Below are positions 1-8,642 of a stretch of DNA of 48,708 bases, in pieces (within the stretch, counting starts at the first letter, position 1; each line of letters opens with the position of its first letter). The position numbers were made by a program, and so were the translations under genes. The stretch lies in contig DATBRC010000022.1 of the NCBI GenBank assembly GCA_036560485.1, positions 1-48,708 on the forward strand. The letters are read 5' to 3'. This DNA comes from DATBRC01 sp036560485. GTDB taxonomy: Bacteria > Pseudomonadota > Gammaproteobacteria > Burkholderiales > Burkholderiaceae_D. The notes under the pieces were generated by a model. It was given only the letters and a program-made list of their open reading frames with translations, was not told the DNA's origin and did no database searches.

Positions 1-141
1 TTCCACCAAAAAAACCGTCAAGAAAGGAGAAACCAACCCGAAACCACAAGACTTATCCACAGAGGCATAGTAATCTACGCAAAAATAGGGTGGGTCAAAT
101 TTCGATGAAAACAGTGGGTCAGTTTTAAGTGATTCTCAACA
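1..141. mobile_element. Right end of an IS21-family-like insertion sequence (left part outside window)
   Basis: Bases 90-141 hold two imperfect direct repeats, GTGGGTCAAATTTCGATGA and GTGGGTCAGTTTTAAGTGA, about 26 bp apart, and end in CAACA. From memory, IS21-family right ends carry such repeated GGGTCA blocks and finish in CA. An open frame from base 2 to a TAG at 68-70 is basic and could be the tail of the IstB helper ATPase, but 22 residues are too few to prove it. The rest of the element lies outside the window, so target duplication cannot be checked. Confidence 0.55.
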
Positions 142-146
142 TAAGT

Positions 147-815
147 ATGGAAAATACAGTGGAAAATTTGAACTCTGAACGCGGCGCATCTATCTATACG
201 CCATTAATACTTAAAGTGTATGACTGGTATGTTCTCGGATTTTCAAACAGTTATGTTTGGCGATGCTCCACCAGAAAAATTCAGCTGCCTTTTTTTAAGA
301 AACACCTGGGCCGTCGTCATTTGGATGTGGGCGTTGGTACTGGCTTTTATTTAGCAAATGCGACGTTCAATCCATCCGCAGAAATCAGCCTCATCGATCT
401 GAATAAAAATAGTTTGAGCGCAGCAGCGAATCACATTGCAGACCTTAAACCGGCGTGTATTCAACAGGACGTTTTTAAACCGCTAGCGTTACCAGCAACA
501 ACGGTATTTGATTCAATATCGACGTTCTATTTGTTACATTGCCTTCCTGGGACCTTCGTTGACAAACGCGATGTCATTAAAAATTTGAAAAAACATCTTG
601 CGCCGAACGGTGTGTTTTACGGCACAACGATTCTTGGAGATACGGCTAACCACAATATGTTAGGCCGCATCTTAATGAAGGTTTATAACAAAAAGGGCAT
701 CTTCAGCAATAAACAAGATTCGATTCAACTACTCCGTGAGATGTTGGAAAGCCAATTTCAAAACGTTGAGATTAGGCAGAACGGTCAAGTTGCCTTGTTT
801 GTTGCAAGGGACTAG
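147..815 (+). CDS. Class I SAM-dependent methyltransferase
   Basis: A 222-residue soluble protein with the glycine-rich SAM-binding motif I (HLDVGVGTGFYLANA) near residue 58. It is followed by an acidic strand end (SLIDLNKNSL) expected to contact the SAM ribose, and by a motif IV-like strand (FDSISTFYLLHCLP). The full Rossmann-type methyltransferase core seems present and the N-terminus looks intact. The substrate cannot be told. The frame is also open upstream to a GTG at 129, but that lies inside the putative insertion-sequence end, so ATG 147 is preferred. No clear Shine-Dalgarno is visible. The original promoter has probably been replaced or separated by the insertion sequence six bases upstream. 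Confidence 0.8.
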   Translation: MENTVENLNSERGASIYTPLILKVYDWYVLGFSNSYVWRCSTRKIQLPFFKKHLGRRHLDVGVGTGFYLANATFNPSAEISLIDLNKNSLSAAANHIADLKPACIQQDVFKPLALPATTVFDSISTFYLLHCLPGTFVDKRDVIKNLKKHLAPNGVFYGTTILGDTANHNMLGRILMKVYNKKGIFSNKQDSIQLLREMLESQFQNVEIRQNGQVALFVARD

Positions 816-833
816 CTAAATCAGAATCAAGGG

Positions 834-857
834 ATCAATGGGGCAGACTCGATTGAT
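834..857. repeat. Short palindromic repeat ATCAAT...ATTGAT
   Basis: A hairpin with arms ATCAAT and ATTGAT around GGGGCAGACTCG. A close relative (ATCAATGGGGTCAGACTCCATTGAT type) lies at 1858-1882. The stretch 816-1033 shows no convincing gene. A 40-codon frame at 858-980 has no ribosome site or recognisable motif. Confidence 0.45.
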
Positions 858-1033
858 ATGCTGCGTAGATTGATTAAGAAGTTTCGTGCTTTGCCTTTGA
901 TAGATTTACTTGATCTATTGAAGAGCAAAAACTGCCATCGGAAATTAAAGTGGGTAGCATCGGTTAACTTTCACAGATAGAAAACAAATCGAGGCTAGTC
1001 TTTTTTATTTTCAGGAAGACGTGGTGCAGATAC

Positions 1034-1058
1034 AAAAACGGCGACCGAAGTCGCCGTT
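1034..1058 (-). terminator. Rho-independent terminator of the PEP-CTERM gene
   Basis: On the minus strand a perfect 9-bp stem AACGGCGAC / GTCGCCGTT with a TTCG tetraloop is followed by a T run. It lies 20 bases past the stop codon of the PEP-CTERM gene that ends at 1078. Confidence 0.85.
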
Positions 1059-1077
1059 GAAACCGTTATGGCTGATG

Positions 1078-1683
1078 TTATTTTTGCTTGCGGCGGCGTG
1101 CAAATGCTGCGCCTGCCAAGCCCAAACCCATCAAAGCCAGCGATGCCGGCTCAGGTATTGGAGTGCTGTCAATCTCTGCGGAAAAATACACAGTTTGGGA
1201 GTCGCTGCTGTTGTTACTGACATAGTTCCAGATCCAGGTTGGCGTATCAGCGCCATAACCTGAGCGAGTACCCCATGGTGCAACACCGTTAAGTCCCTCA
1301 CCTACAACTGCGCCATAGGGAGTGCCAAAGCCTGTCGTATTCTGAGACCAACCGTTCACTCCGGTCAGCAAAGTATCCGTACCGTTAGCGAAGGTAAATG
1401 CGCTATCGCTTAATTTAAAATCGCCTAGAAAGCCGCCGGGACCGCCTTGATTGGTTGTTACCAAATGAATATAGTTTGTCACGCCGTTGGTCAGAGTTGC
1501 GCTGCCGGTATAGGTTGTCGGCCAAGTATCACCGAAGCTTACCAATGTACCTAATACCGAATCGTTGGTGCTGACGTAGAGGCTGAACACGTTGTCCACA
1601 TTGACCGTGGTGGACAAGACCGTCGCAGAGGCAGAAGCGATACCAAACACCGTAAGCAGCAATGACATTGCTAATTTTTTCAT
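1078..1683 (-). CDS. PEP-CTERM sorting-domain exported protein
   Basis: A 201-residue exported protein. It begins with a signal peptide (MKKLAMSLLLTVFGIASASA) and ends with a PEP-CTERM sorting signal: Pro-Glu-Pro (IPEPASLALMGLG), a short hydrophobic span, then the basic tail RRRKQK. Known family role: such proteins are exported, processed by an exosortase and tied to exopolysaccharide or the cell surface. No exosortase gene is in this window. The middle is a Gly/Thr/Asn-rich beta-type region without a recognised enzyme motif. The frame extends 13 codons upstream, but the ATG at 1683 has a good AAGGAAG ribosome site and starts the signal peptide. A strong terminator follows. Confidence 0.88.
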   Translation of the reverse strand: MKKLAMSLLLTVFGIASASATVLSTTVNVDNVFSLYVSTNDSVLGTLVSFGDTWPTTYTGSATLTNGVTNYIHLVTTNQGGPGGFLGDFKLSDSAFTFANGTDTLLTGVNGWSQNTTGFGTPYGAVVGEGLNGVAPWGTRSGYGADTPTWIWNYVSNNSSDSQTVYFSAEIDSTPIPEPASLALMGLGLAGAAFARRRKQK

Positions 1684-1820
1684 GAGACTTCCTTTACAGA
1701 AATGATTTACTCCAATCAACATGCATGTTTCATGCCATAAATATTTTAATTTTAAAAATCAATGATTTAAGAAAAGAAATATCCTTCTGGAATTAAAAGT
1801 GTCAATATTCTCGACTAAAT

Positions 1821-1890
1821 AAAAGGGGCGGCATCGCATTGTTTGAATCAATGGTGAATCAATGGGGTCAGACTCCATTGATCCTTTTCA
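1821..1890. repeat. Degenerate copy of the AAAGGGG-CAGCATCGCATTGTTT palindrome family, with hairpin
   Basis: AAAAGGGGCGGCATCGCATT at 1821-1840 matches the left arm of the repeat at 5076-5131. A second hairpin, ATCAATGG / CCATTGAT (1858-1882), is followed by CCTTTT. It lies between two divergently oriented genes, so it is not simply a terminator for either. Confidence 0.5.
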
Positions 1891-1920
1891 TAATATTTTC
1901 AATTCAAATCAGATGAGCAT

Positions 1921-2598
1921 ATGGATCCTAAAACCACTCACAAATTAATCGCACTGTTTCTACTCTTGGCAATTGGCGGTTGTGCCAACGTCGCACCTAG
2001 CAGTAATGTCACAGATACCCCAACGAAGGGCGCGTCCTTTTTGTATGGTCGCTTCTCAATGGATAATAAAGATGCTCCTCTTTTGCTGGATGGCTATCTA
2101 ACAATCGGATTCAGGATTGATTGTGTCGATGGTCAGACTTACACGATTCAATTTTCCAATGAATCGAACCTACAACTGATCAAAATTGCCCCTTCAAAAT
2201 GTTCATTTATCCAGATTGTCTACACGAATTCACACGGCACAATCGGTGACCGAAGAAGCGCGCCGGCAAGTGCACTGAAAATGGAAAAATTTGAAGCTGG
2301 ACGAGGCTATTATTTAGGAGATTATTATGCAACTTCATGGAGAGACCGGGAGATGCCCAGGAATATAACAAAGCTAAGTTGGCGCATTACCTCCGCAAAG
2401 AATGAATATAACGCCACGACAGATGAAATGAAAAAGTTATATGTTAATTTTGCGAACATTCCGACCGAAGGCAAATTATTATTTCGTGAATTAGATCTAT
2501 CCAATGCCCCGATAAGCAACTCACCGGCTTCAATACAAGAAACTGATCTTCAATGCTTCGTCAAATGTAAAAATGCGGGTGGCAATCAAATGGCATGA
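1921..2598 (+). CDS. Putative lipoprotein of unknown function
   Basis: A 225-residue protein with a type II signal peptide (hydrophobic LIALFLLLAIGGC). The lipobox cysteine is at about residue 21, so membrane anchoring by lipidation is expected. The mature part is polar, with a predicted beta-rich centre and a Cys-x3-Cys pair near the C-terminus (QCFVKCKNAGG). I do not recognise the family. It is a single gene flanked by a repeat upstream and the glcB promoter region downstream. There is no strong ribosome site before ATG 1921; another ATG lies eight bases earlier but out of frame. Confidence 0.6.
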   Translation: MDPKTTHKLIALFLLLAIGGCANVAPSSNVTDTPTKGASFLYGRFSMDNKDAPLLLDGYLTIGFRIDCVDGQTYTIQFSNESNLQLIKIAPSKCSFIQIVYTNSHGTIGDRRSAPASALKMEKFEAGRGYYLGDYYATSWRDREMPRNITKLSWRITSAKNEYNATTDEMKKLYVNFANIPTEGKLLFRELDLSNAPISNSPASIQETDLQCFVKCKNAGGNQMA

Positions 2599-2713
2599 CA
2601 AGACAAATGTGCAAAATAACTATATAAAAAAGCCATGTCGAGTGGAGTAACCGTGAGCCGTCATGCATTACCTATCTATTTATCACAAATAGATTGATTT
2701 TTACTCGTATAGT

Positions 2714-2731
2714 TTCGATTAAAATATCGAA
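2714..2731. promoter_or_regulatory. Possible operator upstream of glcB
   Basis: TTCGAT-TAAAAT-ATCGAA, two 6-bp inverted arms around 6 bp, lies 50 bp before the glcB start in an A/T-rich leader. It may be a regulator site or part of the promoter. Support is only the symmetry and position. Confidence 0.3.
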
Positions 2732-2780
2732 TACAGTATACGCACTGCAAATTTTCCCTTCTTTTTTGAAAAGATCTATT

Positions 2781-5012
2781 ATGTCCACAACATCTACGCC
2801 CCGCACCACAGAGCACCGCCTGCAAGTTGCCACTGTTTTACACCAGTTCATTGAGAGCAAAGTACTGCCGGGCACAGGCATATCGCCCGCCGACTTCTGG
2901 AGTGGCTTTGACGCGATCGTGGCCGACCTGGCGCCCAAGAATATTGCGCTGTTGGCTGAGCGCGACCGCCTGCAACTGGAAATGGACGCGTGGCACAAGA
3001 CCAACCCTGGCCCGATCGCCGATATGCCAGCCTACCGCGCGCATCTGGAAAAAATCGGCTACATGGTTCCAAGCCCCAAAAACGTCAAGATCACTACCAA
3101 AAACGTGGATGCCGAGCTGGCCGTGCAAGCGGGCCCGCAGCTGGTTGTGCCGGTACTCAATGCGCGCTACGCGCTGAACGCAGCCAACGCGCGTTGGGGC
3201 AGCTTGTACGACGCGCTGTATGGCACCGATGTGATCTCGGAAGACAACGGCTGCGAGAAGGCAGGCGCAAAAGGCGGCTACAACCCCAAGCGCGGCAAGA
3301 AGGTCATTGAATACGCGCGTCATGTGCTGGACCGCACCGCGCCGCTGAAGAAGGGTTCGCACGTTGGCTCCACCGGCTATCGCATCAACAAGGATGGCGA
3401 GTTGGTGGTCACGCTCAAGGATGGCAGCACGACCAAGCTGGCAGACAATTCCCAGTTCATCGGCTATCAGGGCGAAGCAAAGGATCCAAGCAGCGTGCTG
3501 CTGCAGCACAACGGTCTGCATCTGGACATCATCATCAACCGCAACACGCCGATCGGCAAAAGCGATGCTGCGGGTGTGAGCGATCTGGTGATCGAAGCCG
3601 CGCTGTCCACCATTCTGGATCTGGAAGATTCCGTCGCCGTGGTGGATGCCGAGGACAAAGTACTGGCCTACGGTAACTGGCTGGGCATTTTGCAAGGCAC
3701 ATTGACTGAAGAAGTGGAGAAGAACGGCAAGACCTTTACCCGCGGCCTGAACGCCGACCGCGTGTACACCGCTGCCAATGGCAAAGGGAAAGTCACGCTG
3801 CATGGCCGCTCGTTGATGTTTGTGCGTAACGTCGGTCACCTGATGACCAACCCTGCCGTGTTGTACACCGACGCAGCAGGCAAGACGCAAGAAATCCCTG
3901 AAGGCATTCTGGATGCCGTGGTCACCACGACCATCGCGATGCACGACCTGGCGCGCACCAAGAAGGATGGCATCCGCAATTCTCGCAAGGGCTCGGTCTA
4001 CATCGTCAAGCCGAAGATGCATGGCCCTGCCGAAGTAGCCTTCGCCGCCGAACTGTTCACACGTGTAGAAAAAATGTTGGGCCTGCCCGACAGCACCGTC
4101 AAGCTCGGCATCATGGATGAAGAGCGCCGCACCAGCGTCAACCTGAAAGCCTGTATCGCTGCAGCAGCCAGCCGCGTGGCATTCATCAACACCGGCTTCC
4201 TCGACCGCACCGGCGACGAGATGCACACCGGCATGTACGCCGGCCCGATGATCCGCAAGGGCGACATGAAGACCAGTGCCTGGATCCAGGCCTATGAGAA
4301 GAACAACGTACTGGTCGGCTTGAGCTGCGGCTTGCGCGGCAAGGCGCAAATCGGCAAGGGCATGTGGGCCATGCCTGATTTGATGAAGGCAATGCTGGAG
4401 CAAAAGATTGTCCACCCAAAAGCCGGTGCCAACACCGCGTGGGTGCCAAGTCCCACCGGCGCCACGCTGCACGCGCTGCACTACCACCAGGTGCTGGTCT
4501 CCGACGTGCAAAAGGAATTGGAAAAGACCAACTACGAAAAAGCGCGCGACGGCATTCTCAACAACCTGCTGCAAGTGCCCGTCACCGCTACCCCGAACTG
4601 GAGCGACGCCGAAAAACAGCAAGAGCTGGACAACAATGCGCAAGGTATTTTGGGATACGTGGTGCGTTGGGTGGATCAAGGCGTGGGCTGCTCCAAGGTG
4701 CCTGATATCCATAACGTGGGCCTGATGGAAGACCGCGCCACGCTGCGTATCAGCAGCCAGCACATGGCTAACTGGTTGCTGCACGGCGTCGTCACCAAAG
4801 CACAAGTCACCGAAACCTTTGAACGCATGGCCGCTGTCGTGGACAAGCAAAACGCAGGCGACAAGCACTACAAAAACATGGCCGGCAACTTCGGCACCAG
4901 CATGGCCTACAAGGCAGCATGTGATTTGGTGTTTAAAGGCCTGGAGCAGCCTAGTGGGTACACCGAGCCACTGCTGCATGCTTGGCGTTTGAAGGTGAAA
5001 GCGCAGGCATAA
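2781..5012 (+). CDS. glcB: Malate synthase G
   Basis: A 743-residue cytosolic enzyme that condenses glyoxylate with acetyl-CoA to malate, the second step of the glyoxylate bypass. Length fits malate synthase G (about 720-740) and not the shorter A form. Visible family blocks are LEDSVAVVDAEDK near residue 275, GIMDEERRTSVNL with the metal-ligand glutamate, GFLDRTGDEMHTGMYAGP with the metal-ligand aspartate, AWVPSPTGATLHALHYHQ, and MEDRATLRISSQHMANWL with the proposed catalytic aspartate. The frame is open 29 codons further upstream, but ATG 2781 (MSTTSTPRTTEHRL) gives the usual N-terminus. Codon use is more G+C-rich than in its neighbours, as expected for a highly expressed core gene. A perfect hairpin follows the stop. 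Confidence 0.97.
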   Translation: MSTTSTPRTTEHRLQVATVLHQFIESKVLPGTGISPADFWSGFDAIVADLAPKNIALLAERDRLQLEMDAWHKTNPGPIADMPAYRAHLEKIGYMVPSPKNVKITTKNVDAELAVQAGPQLVVPVLNARYALNAANARWGSLYDALYGTDVISEDNGCEKAGAKGGYNPKRGKKVIEYARHVLDRTAPLKKGSHVGSTGYRINKDGELVVTLKDGSTTKLADNSQFIGYQGEAKDPSSVLLQHNGLHLDIIINRNTPIGKSDAAGVSDLVIEAALSTILDLEDSVAVVDAEDKVLAYGNWLGILQGTLTEEVEKNGKTFTRGLNADRVYTAANGKGKVTLHGRSLMFVRNVGHLMTNPAVLYTDAAGKTQEIPEGILDAVVTTTIAMHDLARTKKDGIRNSRKGSVYIVKPKMHGPAEVAFAAELFTRVEKMLGLPDSTVKLGIMDEERRTSVNLKACIAAAASRVAFINTGFLDRTGDEMHTGMYAGPMIRKGDMKTSAWIQAYEKNNVLVGLSCGLRGKAQIGKGMWAMPDLMKAMLEQKIVHPKAGANTAWVPSPTGATLHALHYHQVLVSDVQKELEKTNYEKARDGILNNLLQVPVTATPNWSDAEKQQELDNNAQGILGYVVRWVDQGVGCSKVPDIHNVGLMEDRATLRISSQHMANWLLHGVVTKAQVTETFERMAAVVDKQNAGDKHYKNMAGNFGTSMAYKAACDLVFKGLEQPSGYTEPLLHAWRLKVKAQA

Positions 5013-5075
5013 AGCGCTGCGCACCCCGTTGGCTCTGTGCTGACCACAGACAATTAAAGGGGTAAGAGAAAATTA

Positions 5076-5131
5076 AAAGGGTCAGCATCGCATTGTTTAT
5101 CTACCAGAGAATAATGCGATGCTGACCCTTT
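5076..5131 (+). terminator. Perfect 19-bp palindrome, reference copy of the CAGCATCGCATTGTTT repeat family
   Basis: Left arm 5076-5094 (AAAGGGTCAGCATCGCATT) pairs perfectly with 5113-5131 across an 18-base loop, followed by T-rich sequence. It lies 64 bases past the glcB stop and probably ends its transcript. Related copies stand after other genes in the window. The rest of 5013-5433 has no convincing gene: a 70-codon frame at 5175 lacks a ribosome site and motifs. Confidence 0.75.
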
Positions 5132-5433
5132 CGACTCTTTTAATTCGACCCTTTTGATTCATTCTACGTGAGCATTGCATCCCATATATATGGGATGTGC
5201 GACCACCGCGAACCCCTATACAATTAATCGAATTTTTCTTGATCTTCGTTATGGGAAAACAGCTCTCATGACTGCAATTATTTTTTCGTTATTCCTGTAC
5301 ACCATTTTGTGGTGTTTTCTTTCAAGTTGGCGGCTAATTGGCTTGGGGCTGAACGCTCCGATTGGCCATTCTGTTTTGTGGCTGTGATTGTTGCCGGTGT
5401 TTTAGGTTGAGGCATGTAAAGAATGATTCAAGA

Positions 5434-7437
5434 ATGAAAACCATATCTGCGATCTGGAATATAACTGATAGCTTCTCGCGCAACCGGAAAGGTTTGCTTG
5501 TGCTTGCGACCCTTTTATCAATTTTTTCTCTGGTTGGTTGCGGCGGTAGCGGTGGTAGTAGCGCCGGCAGCAGTGGCGGCGGATCATCGGGAGGAGGCTC
5601 ATCGTTGACAGTATCGGTGATCGGCAATGGAACGGTGACCTCAAGTCCTGCAGGCATATCTTGTCCCGGCACATGTACTTTTGCATTTGCGAGTGGAACG
5701 TCAGTTACATTGACAGCGACAGCCTCGCCTTCGACAGCAAGCAGTACCGTACATGGTACGGGCACAGAATTGTATGCATGGGGAGGAGCGACATGTACGG
5801 GCCAATCATCAAGTGGCGCTTGTTCTTTGACATTTACCAGCGGCACAACAGCGGCCGCAACCTTCACGCCGAAGGATTCCGATGTCTGGTGGGTAGCGCC
5901 AACCGGATCCGACAGCAATAACTGCAGGTCACTGAAAACGCCATGCCTGACAATCCACCATATGGTCGCTTCAATGGTCAGCGGCGATACCGCTTATTTT
6001 GCAGACGGAACGATGTCGAGTGAGTCGTTGGGCGGCAATGGCGGTCAATACACGAAAGACATTGTGGATGGGACATCCAGCAAGTACACACGTTTTCTGG
6101 GGTACAGCCGTTCGATCGGACTAGCGACCGCTGCAACCGTGGACGGCAACTACGCGAAACTGCCACTGTACCTGTGGCATAACAATTACGTCGAAGTCGG
6201 CTACCTGCGCTTCTTGCATTCTGTGGATAGCCCATGCGGCGTGGACGGCAGCTCCGGCTCAAATGCGAATTTCAACGCGACCAATATTTGGATTCACGAC
6301 AGTGCCTGTGCCTACGCGAAACCAGCCGGTTCCGGCGCAAACGTCATTGGGCTGATTGCGAATCACTGTTCTGGTTGCTTGTTTGAGCGCAATTGGGCTT
6401 GGGGCTTCGGCTCGCGCTATGGTATCGCGCTATATGCCGGAATCAATAATGTTTTACGTGGGAATGTCGCTCGATATGACGGTGCACCGGATGGCCAACC
6501 TAAAGCCGGCATCGTTTTATACGATGAAGATAATTCTATCGCTGAAAACAATATCTCGATTGACTTCGATAAGGGAACCGATTCAACATCGGATGTACAC
6601 GCCTCCCTGTTTACGACTTCATCGGTCACCACTGCCAACTACCCGTACGGACTTGGCACTGTTGCGTGGTACGGGAACATCGCGATGAATACCGGCGCCG
6701 CCGGCGATGGTGGCTTGTACTATGACAGCCACGCATCGATAACCAGCGGGTCGGGCGGCGCTACGCCGGCAACTTTCACCGCAATTAACAACATTGTTGC
6801 CGGCGTTACCGGTACCAATGCTGGCGGATTATGGATTTCTGCCGATAACCAAGCCACGACGCATGGCGGTAATCATACGTTTAATTTGAATCACAACACG
6901 ATCTGGAATTCAAATAGCAATGGTGTGCGTATCGACAATTACCCTTATACCGCTGTCACATTCAGCAATACGATTGTGCATGGCGGCACCTTCACGTCGG
7001 CCGGTTGCTACAATAAACAGTGGACTGGGACACCTATCGCTGCGAATAATATCTGGTTTAATTGTGATAATTTGCTCTACACGGCAATGCCGGGTGCTAC
7101 GAACACCAATCCAAATTTTTCATGGCTTGAGAACGTGACCAGCGGCCCGGCTTTCGGTACCGGCACAGGTGGTTCAAACATTGGCGCAACCGTCGTCAAC
7201 AAGTATGTCAACGGATCATTGACCGGCAATCTGCTGTGGCCGTTCCAAAATGAGTCTTACATTCAAGCGGATTTTTGCGCTGGGCCAGACATCAGCAATG
7301 CAGCGACTTGCGAAGCAACGAATGCGACATCATGCACTGTCTATACACGTGGTCACAATACGACAGGTTTCTGCGCCAGTGGCAAAAGCTTGACGAAGTA
7401 CATTTGGGAGCAGTTGGGTGGCACCAGTCCATATTGA
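5434..7437 (+). CDS. Secreted lipoprotein with right-handed beta-helix fold
   Basis: A 667-residue lipoprotein. The signal peptide ends in the lipobox LVGC (residue about 37), then comes a Gly/Ser linker (GSGGSSAGSSGGG). Next is a bacterial repeat-type domain with a TVTSSPAGISC-PGTC pattern (residues about 50-140). From DVWWVAPTGSDSNNC onward the sequence is Asn/Gly-rich with the irregular repeats of a parallel beta-helix (pectate-lyase or polysaccharide-lyase-like; residues about 150-560). Likely role: binding or cutting of extracellular polysaccharide, or adhesion; the substrate is unknown. ATG 5434 starts the signal peptide, although the frame is open from 5362. The opening motif of the helix is shared with the protein at 12279-13709. 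Confidence 0.75.
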   Translation: MKTISAIWNITDSFSRNRKGLLVLATLLSIFSLVGCGGSGGSSAGSSGGGSSGGGSSLTVSVIGNGTVTSSPAGISCPGTCTFAFASGTSVTLTATASPSTASSTVHGTGTELYAWGGATCTGQSSSGACSLTFTSGTTAAATFTPKDSDVWWVAPTGSDSNNCRSLKTPCLTIHHMVASMVSGDTAYFADGTMSSESLGGNGGQYTKDIVDGTSSKYTRFLGYSRSIGLATAATVDGNYAKLPLYLWHNNYVEVGYLRFLHSVDSPCGVDGSSGSNANFNATNIWIHDSACAYAKPAGSGANVIGLIANHCSGCLFERNWAWGFGSRYGIALYAGINNVLRGNVARYDGAPDGQPKAGIVLYDEDNSIAENNISIDFDKGTDSTSDVHASLFTTSSVTTANYPYGLGTVAWYGNIAMNTGAAGDGGLYYDSHASITSGSGGATPATFTAINNIVAGVTGTNAGGLWISADNQATTHGGNHTFNLNHNTIWNSNSNGVRIDNYPYTAVTFSNTIVHGGTFTSAGCYNKQWTGTPIAANNIWFNCDNLLYTAMPGATNTNPNFSWLENVTSGPAFGTGTGGSNIGATVVNKYVNGSLTGNLLWPFQNESYIQADFCAGPDISNAATCEATNATSCTVYTRGHNTTGFCASGKSLTKYIWEQLGGTSPY

Positions 7438-7460
7438 TGAGTCGCTCTACACACCATAAA

Positions 7461-7545
7461 TGAGCCGGCATCGCTTAACTTTTGCGTATAAAAACAGATT
7501 GCATTGTTTATCCATCACTGAATAGCAATCCGATGATGACTCTTC
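7461..7545. repeat. Degenerate copy of the CAGCATCG repeat family
   Basis: Contains GCCGGCATCGCTTAAC and GCATTGTTTATCCATCACTG. The second string recurs nearly unchanged in the copy at 11852-11907. It sits between the convergent ends of the beta-helix gene and the flavin-barrel gene. Confidence 0.5.
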
Positions 7546-7568
7546 TGATTTGGTGCCTGCTTGCCTAG

Positions 7569-8582
7569 TCAACTAAGGCCCTGTTTCTCCGCATGGTCCC
7601 ACGATCCTGTCTTATCCAGATAAGGGGACTGTTCAGGTTCAGACCAGTAGAGCGGCAGTGAGCGCTCCACCCGCACAGCTTGCGTGATATGGAATCGCAG
7701 CAAGCGTTGTGCGCCCGGGAATGCACTAACTTCGTCGCCATTCCAAATGATTTCGGCATCTGCTTGTACGTAGAGCAGATCTCCACTCGCAAAGTCGATA
7801 AACAACAGGCCGGCGCGTGGATTGGCTACAAGATTACCTATCGTATTGAAATAGAAATTGCCAATTAAATCCGGCACGGTGATCGTGCTCGGGTCATCGA
7901 TCCTGATAAAGCCCGGCTTGCCGCCGCGGTGCGATACGTCGCTGCCGTACTGTCTGCCAGTACCATTGCCCTCACCCAAATATGCGGTCGCAATAAAGAA
8001 TGTATCGGCAGACGCGATCATCCGGCACATCACGTGATTTAGCTGGTCACTGCGATGCACTATTTTTTCTTTTGAGTCGGCAGCATCGTTCTTGAATCGC
8101 GGGATGCGCGCTTGGATATATTTCGGGCAGTTTCCAAAACTCTGTTTGATATCCAGACTAAAACTGTTTTTGCTGAGCTCGCTCACCGTTCCATTGGCGC
8201 GGTTACGCCGCCGCGTATGTGGCTCAATGCCCAGCAAACCGAGCTGAGCATTGAGGTGCAGTGTGTCGTGCAATGGATCTGCAAACAGTGCCGATGCATT
8301 TACCTCCAGCCGGCGTGCGTGGGGCGATGCGATGAAGCCTGGCTGGCCGACCAGTACGGAAGCTGAGGGCTGCCCCGCCTGATCGGCACTGCCGACAATC
8401 AGAAATGGCAACTGCGCGAAGAAGTCGCGATGCTGATCCGGCATATGATCACGGATGACCTGACGTCCACGCTCTGCGATCTTGTCCGCGATGCCCAATC
8501 GTTGATGCACTGACCGTTCACCTGCATGAAATGTCGTTTCATCTTGCCCTTGTGTCCAAGCTTCTGAATTTTGCATGTTCAT
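7569..8582 (-). CDS. Pyridoxamine 5'-phosphate oxidase-like FMN-binding split-barrel protein
   Basis: A 337-residue protein with two split-barrel halves. The N-terminal one has FLIVGSADQAGQPSASVLVG (about 65-85) followed by PGFIASPHARRLEV. The C-terminal one has FFIATAYLGEGNGTGRQYGS (about 200) and HRGGKPGFIRIDDPSTITVP. The family binds flavin; members are oxidoreductases or flavin stores. It is not the vitamin B6 enzyme PdxH, which is shorter and has one barrel. It follows the glutathione S-transferase gene by 60 bases and is probably co-transcribed under the TetR protein encoded upstream. Starts at 8582 or 8576 are both possible; AAGGG lies just before them. Confidence 0.78.
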   Translation of the reverse strand: MNMQNSEAWTQGQDETTFHAGERSVHQRLGIADKIAERGRQVIRDHMPDQHRDFFAQLPFLIVGSADQAGQPSASVLVGQPGFIASPHARRLEVNASALFADPLHDTLHLNAQLGLLGIEPHTRRRNRANGTVSELSKNSFSLDIKQSFGNCPKYIQARIPRFKNDAADSKEKIVHRSDQLNHVMCRMIASADTFFIATAYLGEGNGTGRQYGSDVSHRGGKPGFIRIDDPSTITVPDLIGNFYFNTIGNLVANPRAGLLFIDFASGDLLYVQADAEIIWNGDEVSAFPGAQRLLRFHITQAVRVERSLPLYWSEPEQSPYLDKTGSWDHAEKQGLS

Positions 8583-8642
8583 ACCCTTGTTCAATTTGTG
8601 CTTACTGTCGTCGCATCAACGAGGTAACTGCCATTATTTCGA

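Noticed and set aside
858..980. 40-codon basic frame
   Set aside because: Starts in a short repeat, lacks a ribosome site; too short to support.
2838..5024. 728-codon open frame on the minus strand
   Set aside because: It lies wholly opposite glcB and has no motif or ribosome site. It is a by-product of the codon bias of glcB.
5175..5387. 70-codon plus-strand frame before the beta-helix lipoprotein
   Set aside because: No ribosome site and no motif; partly hydrophobic but overlaps the upstream leader of the next gene.
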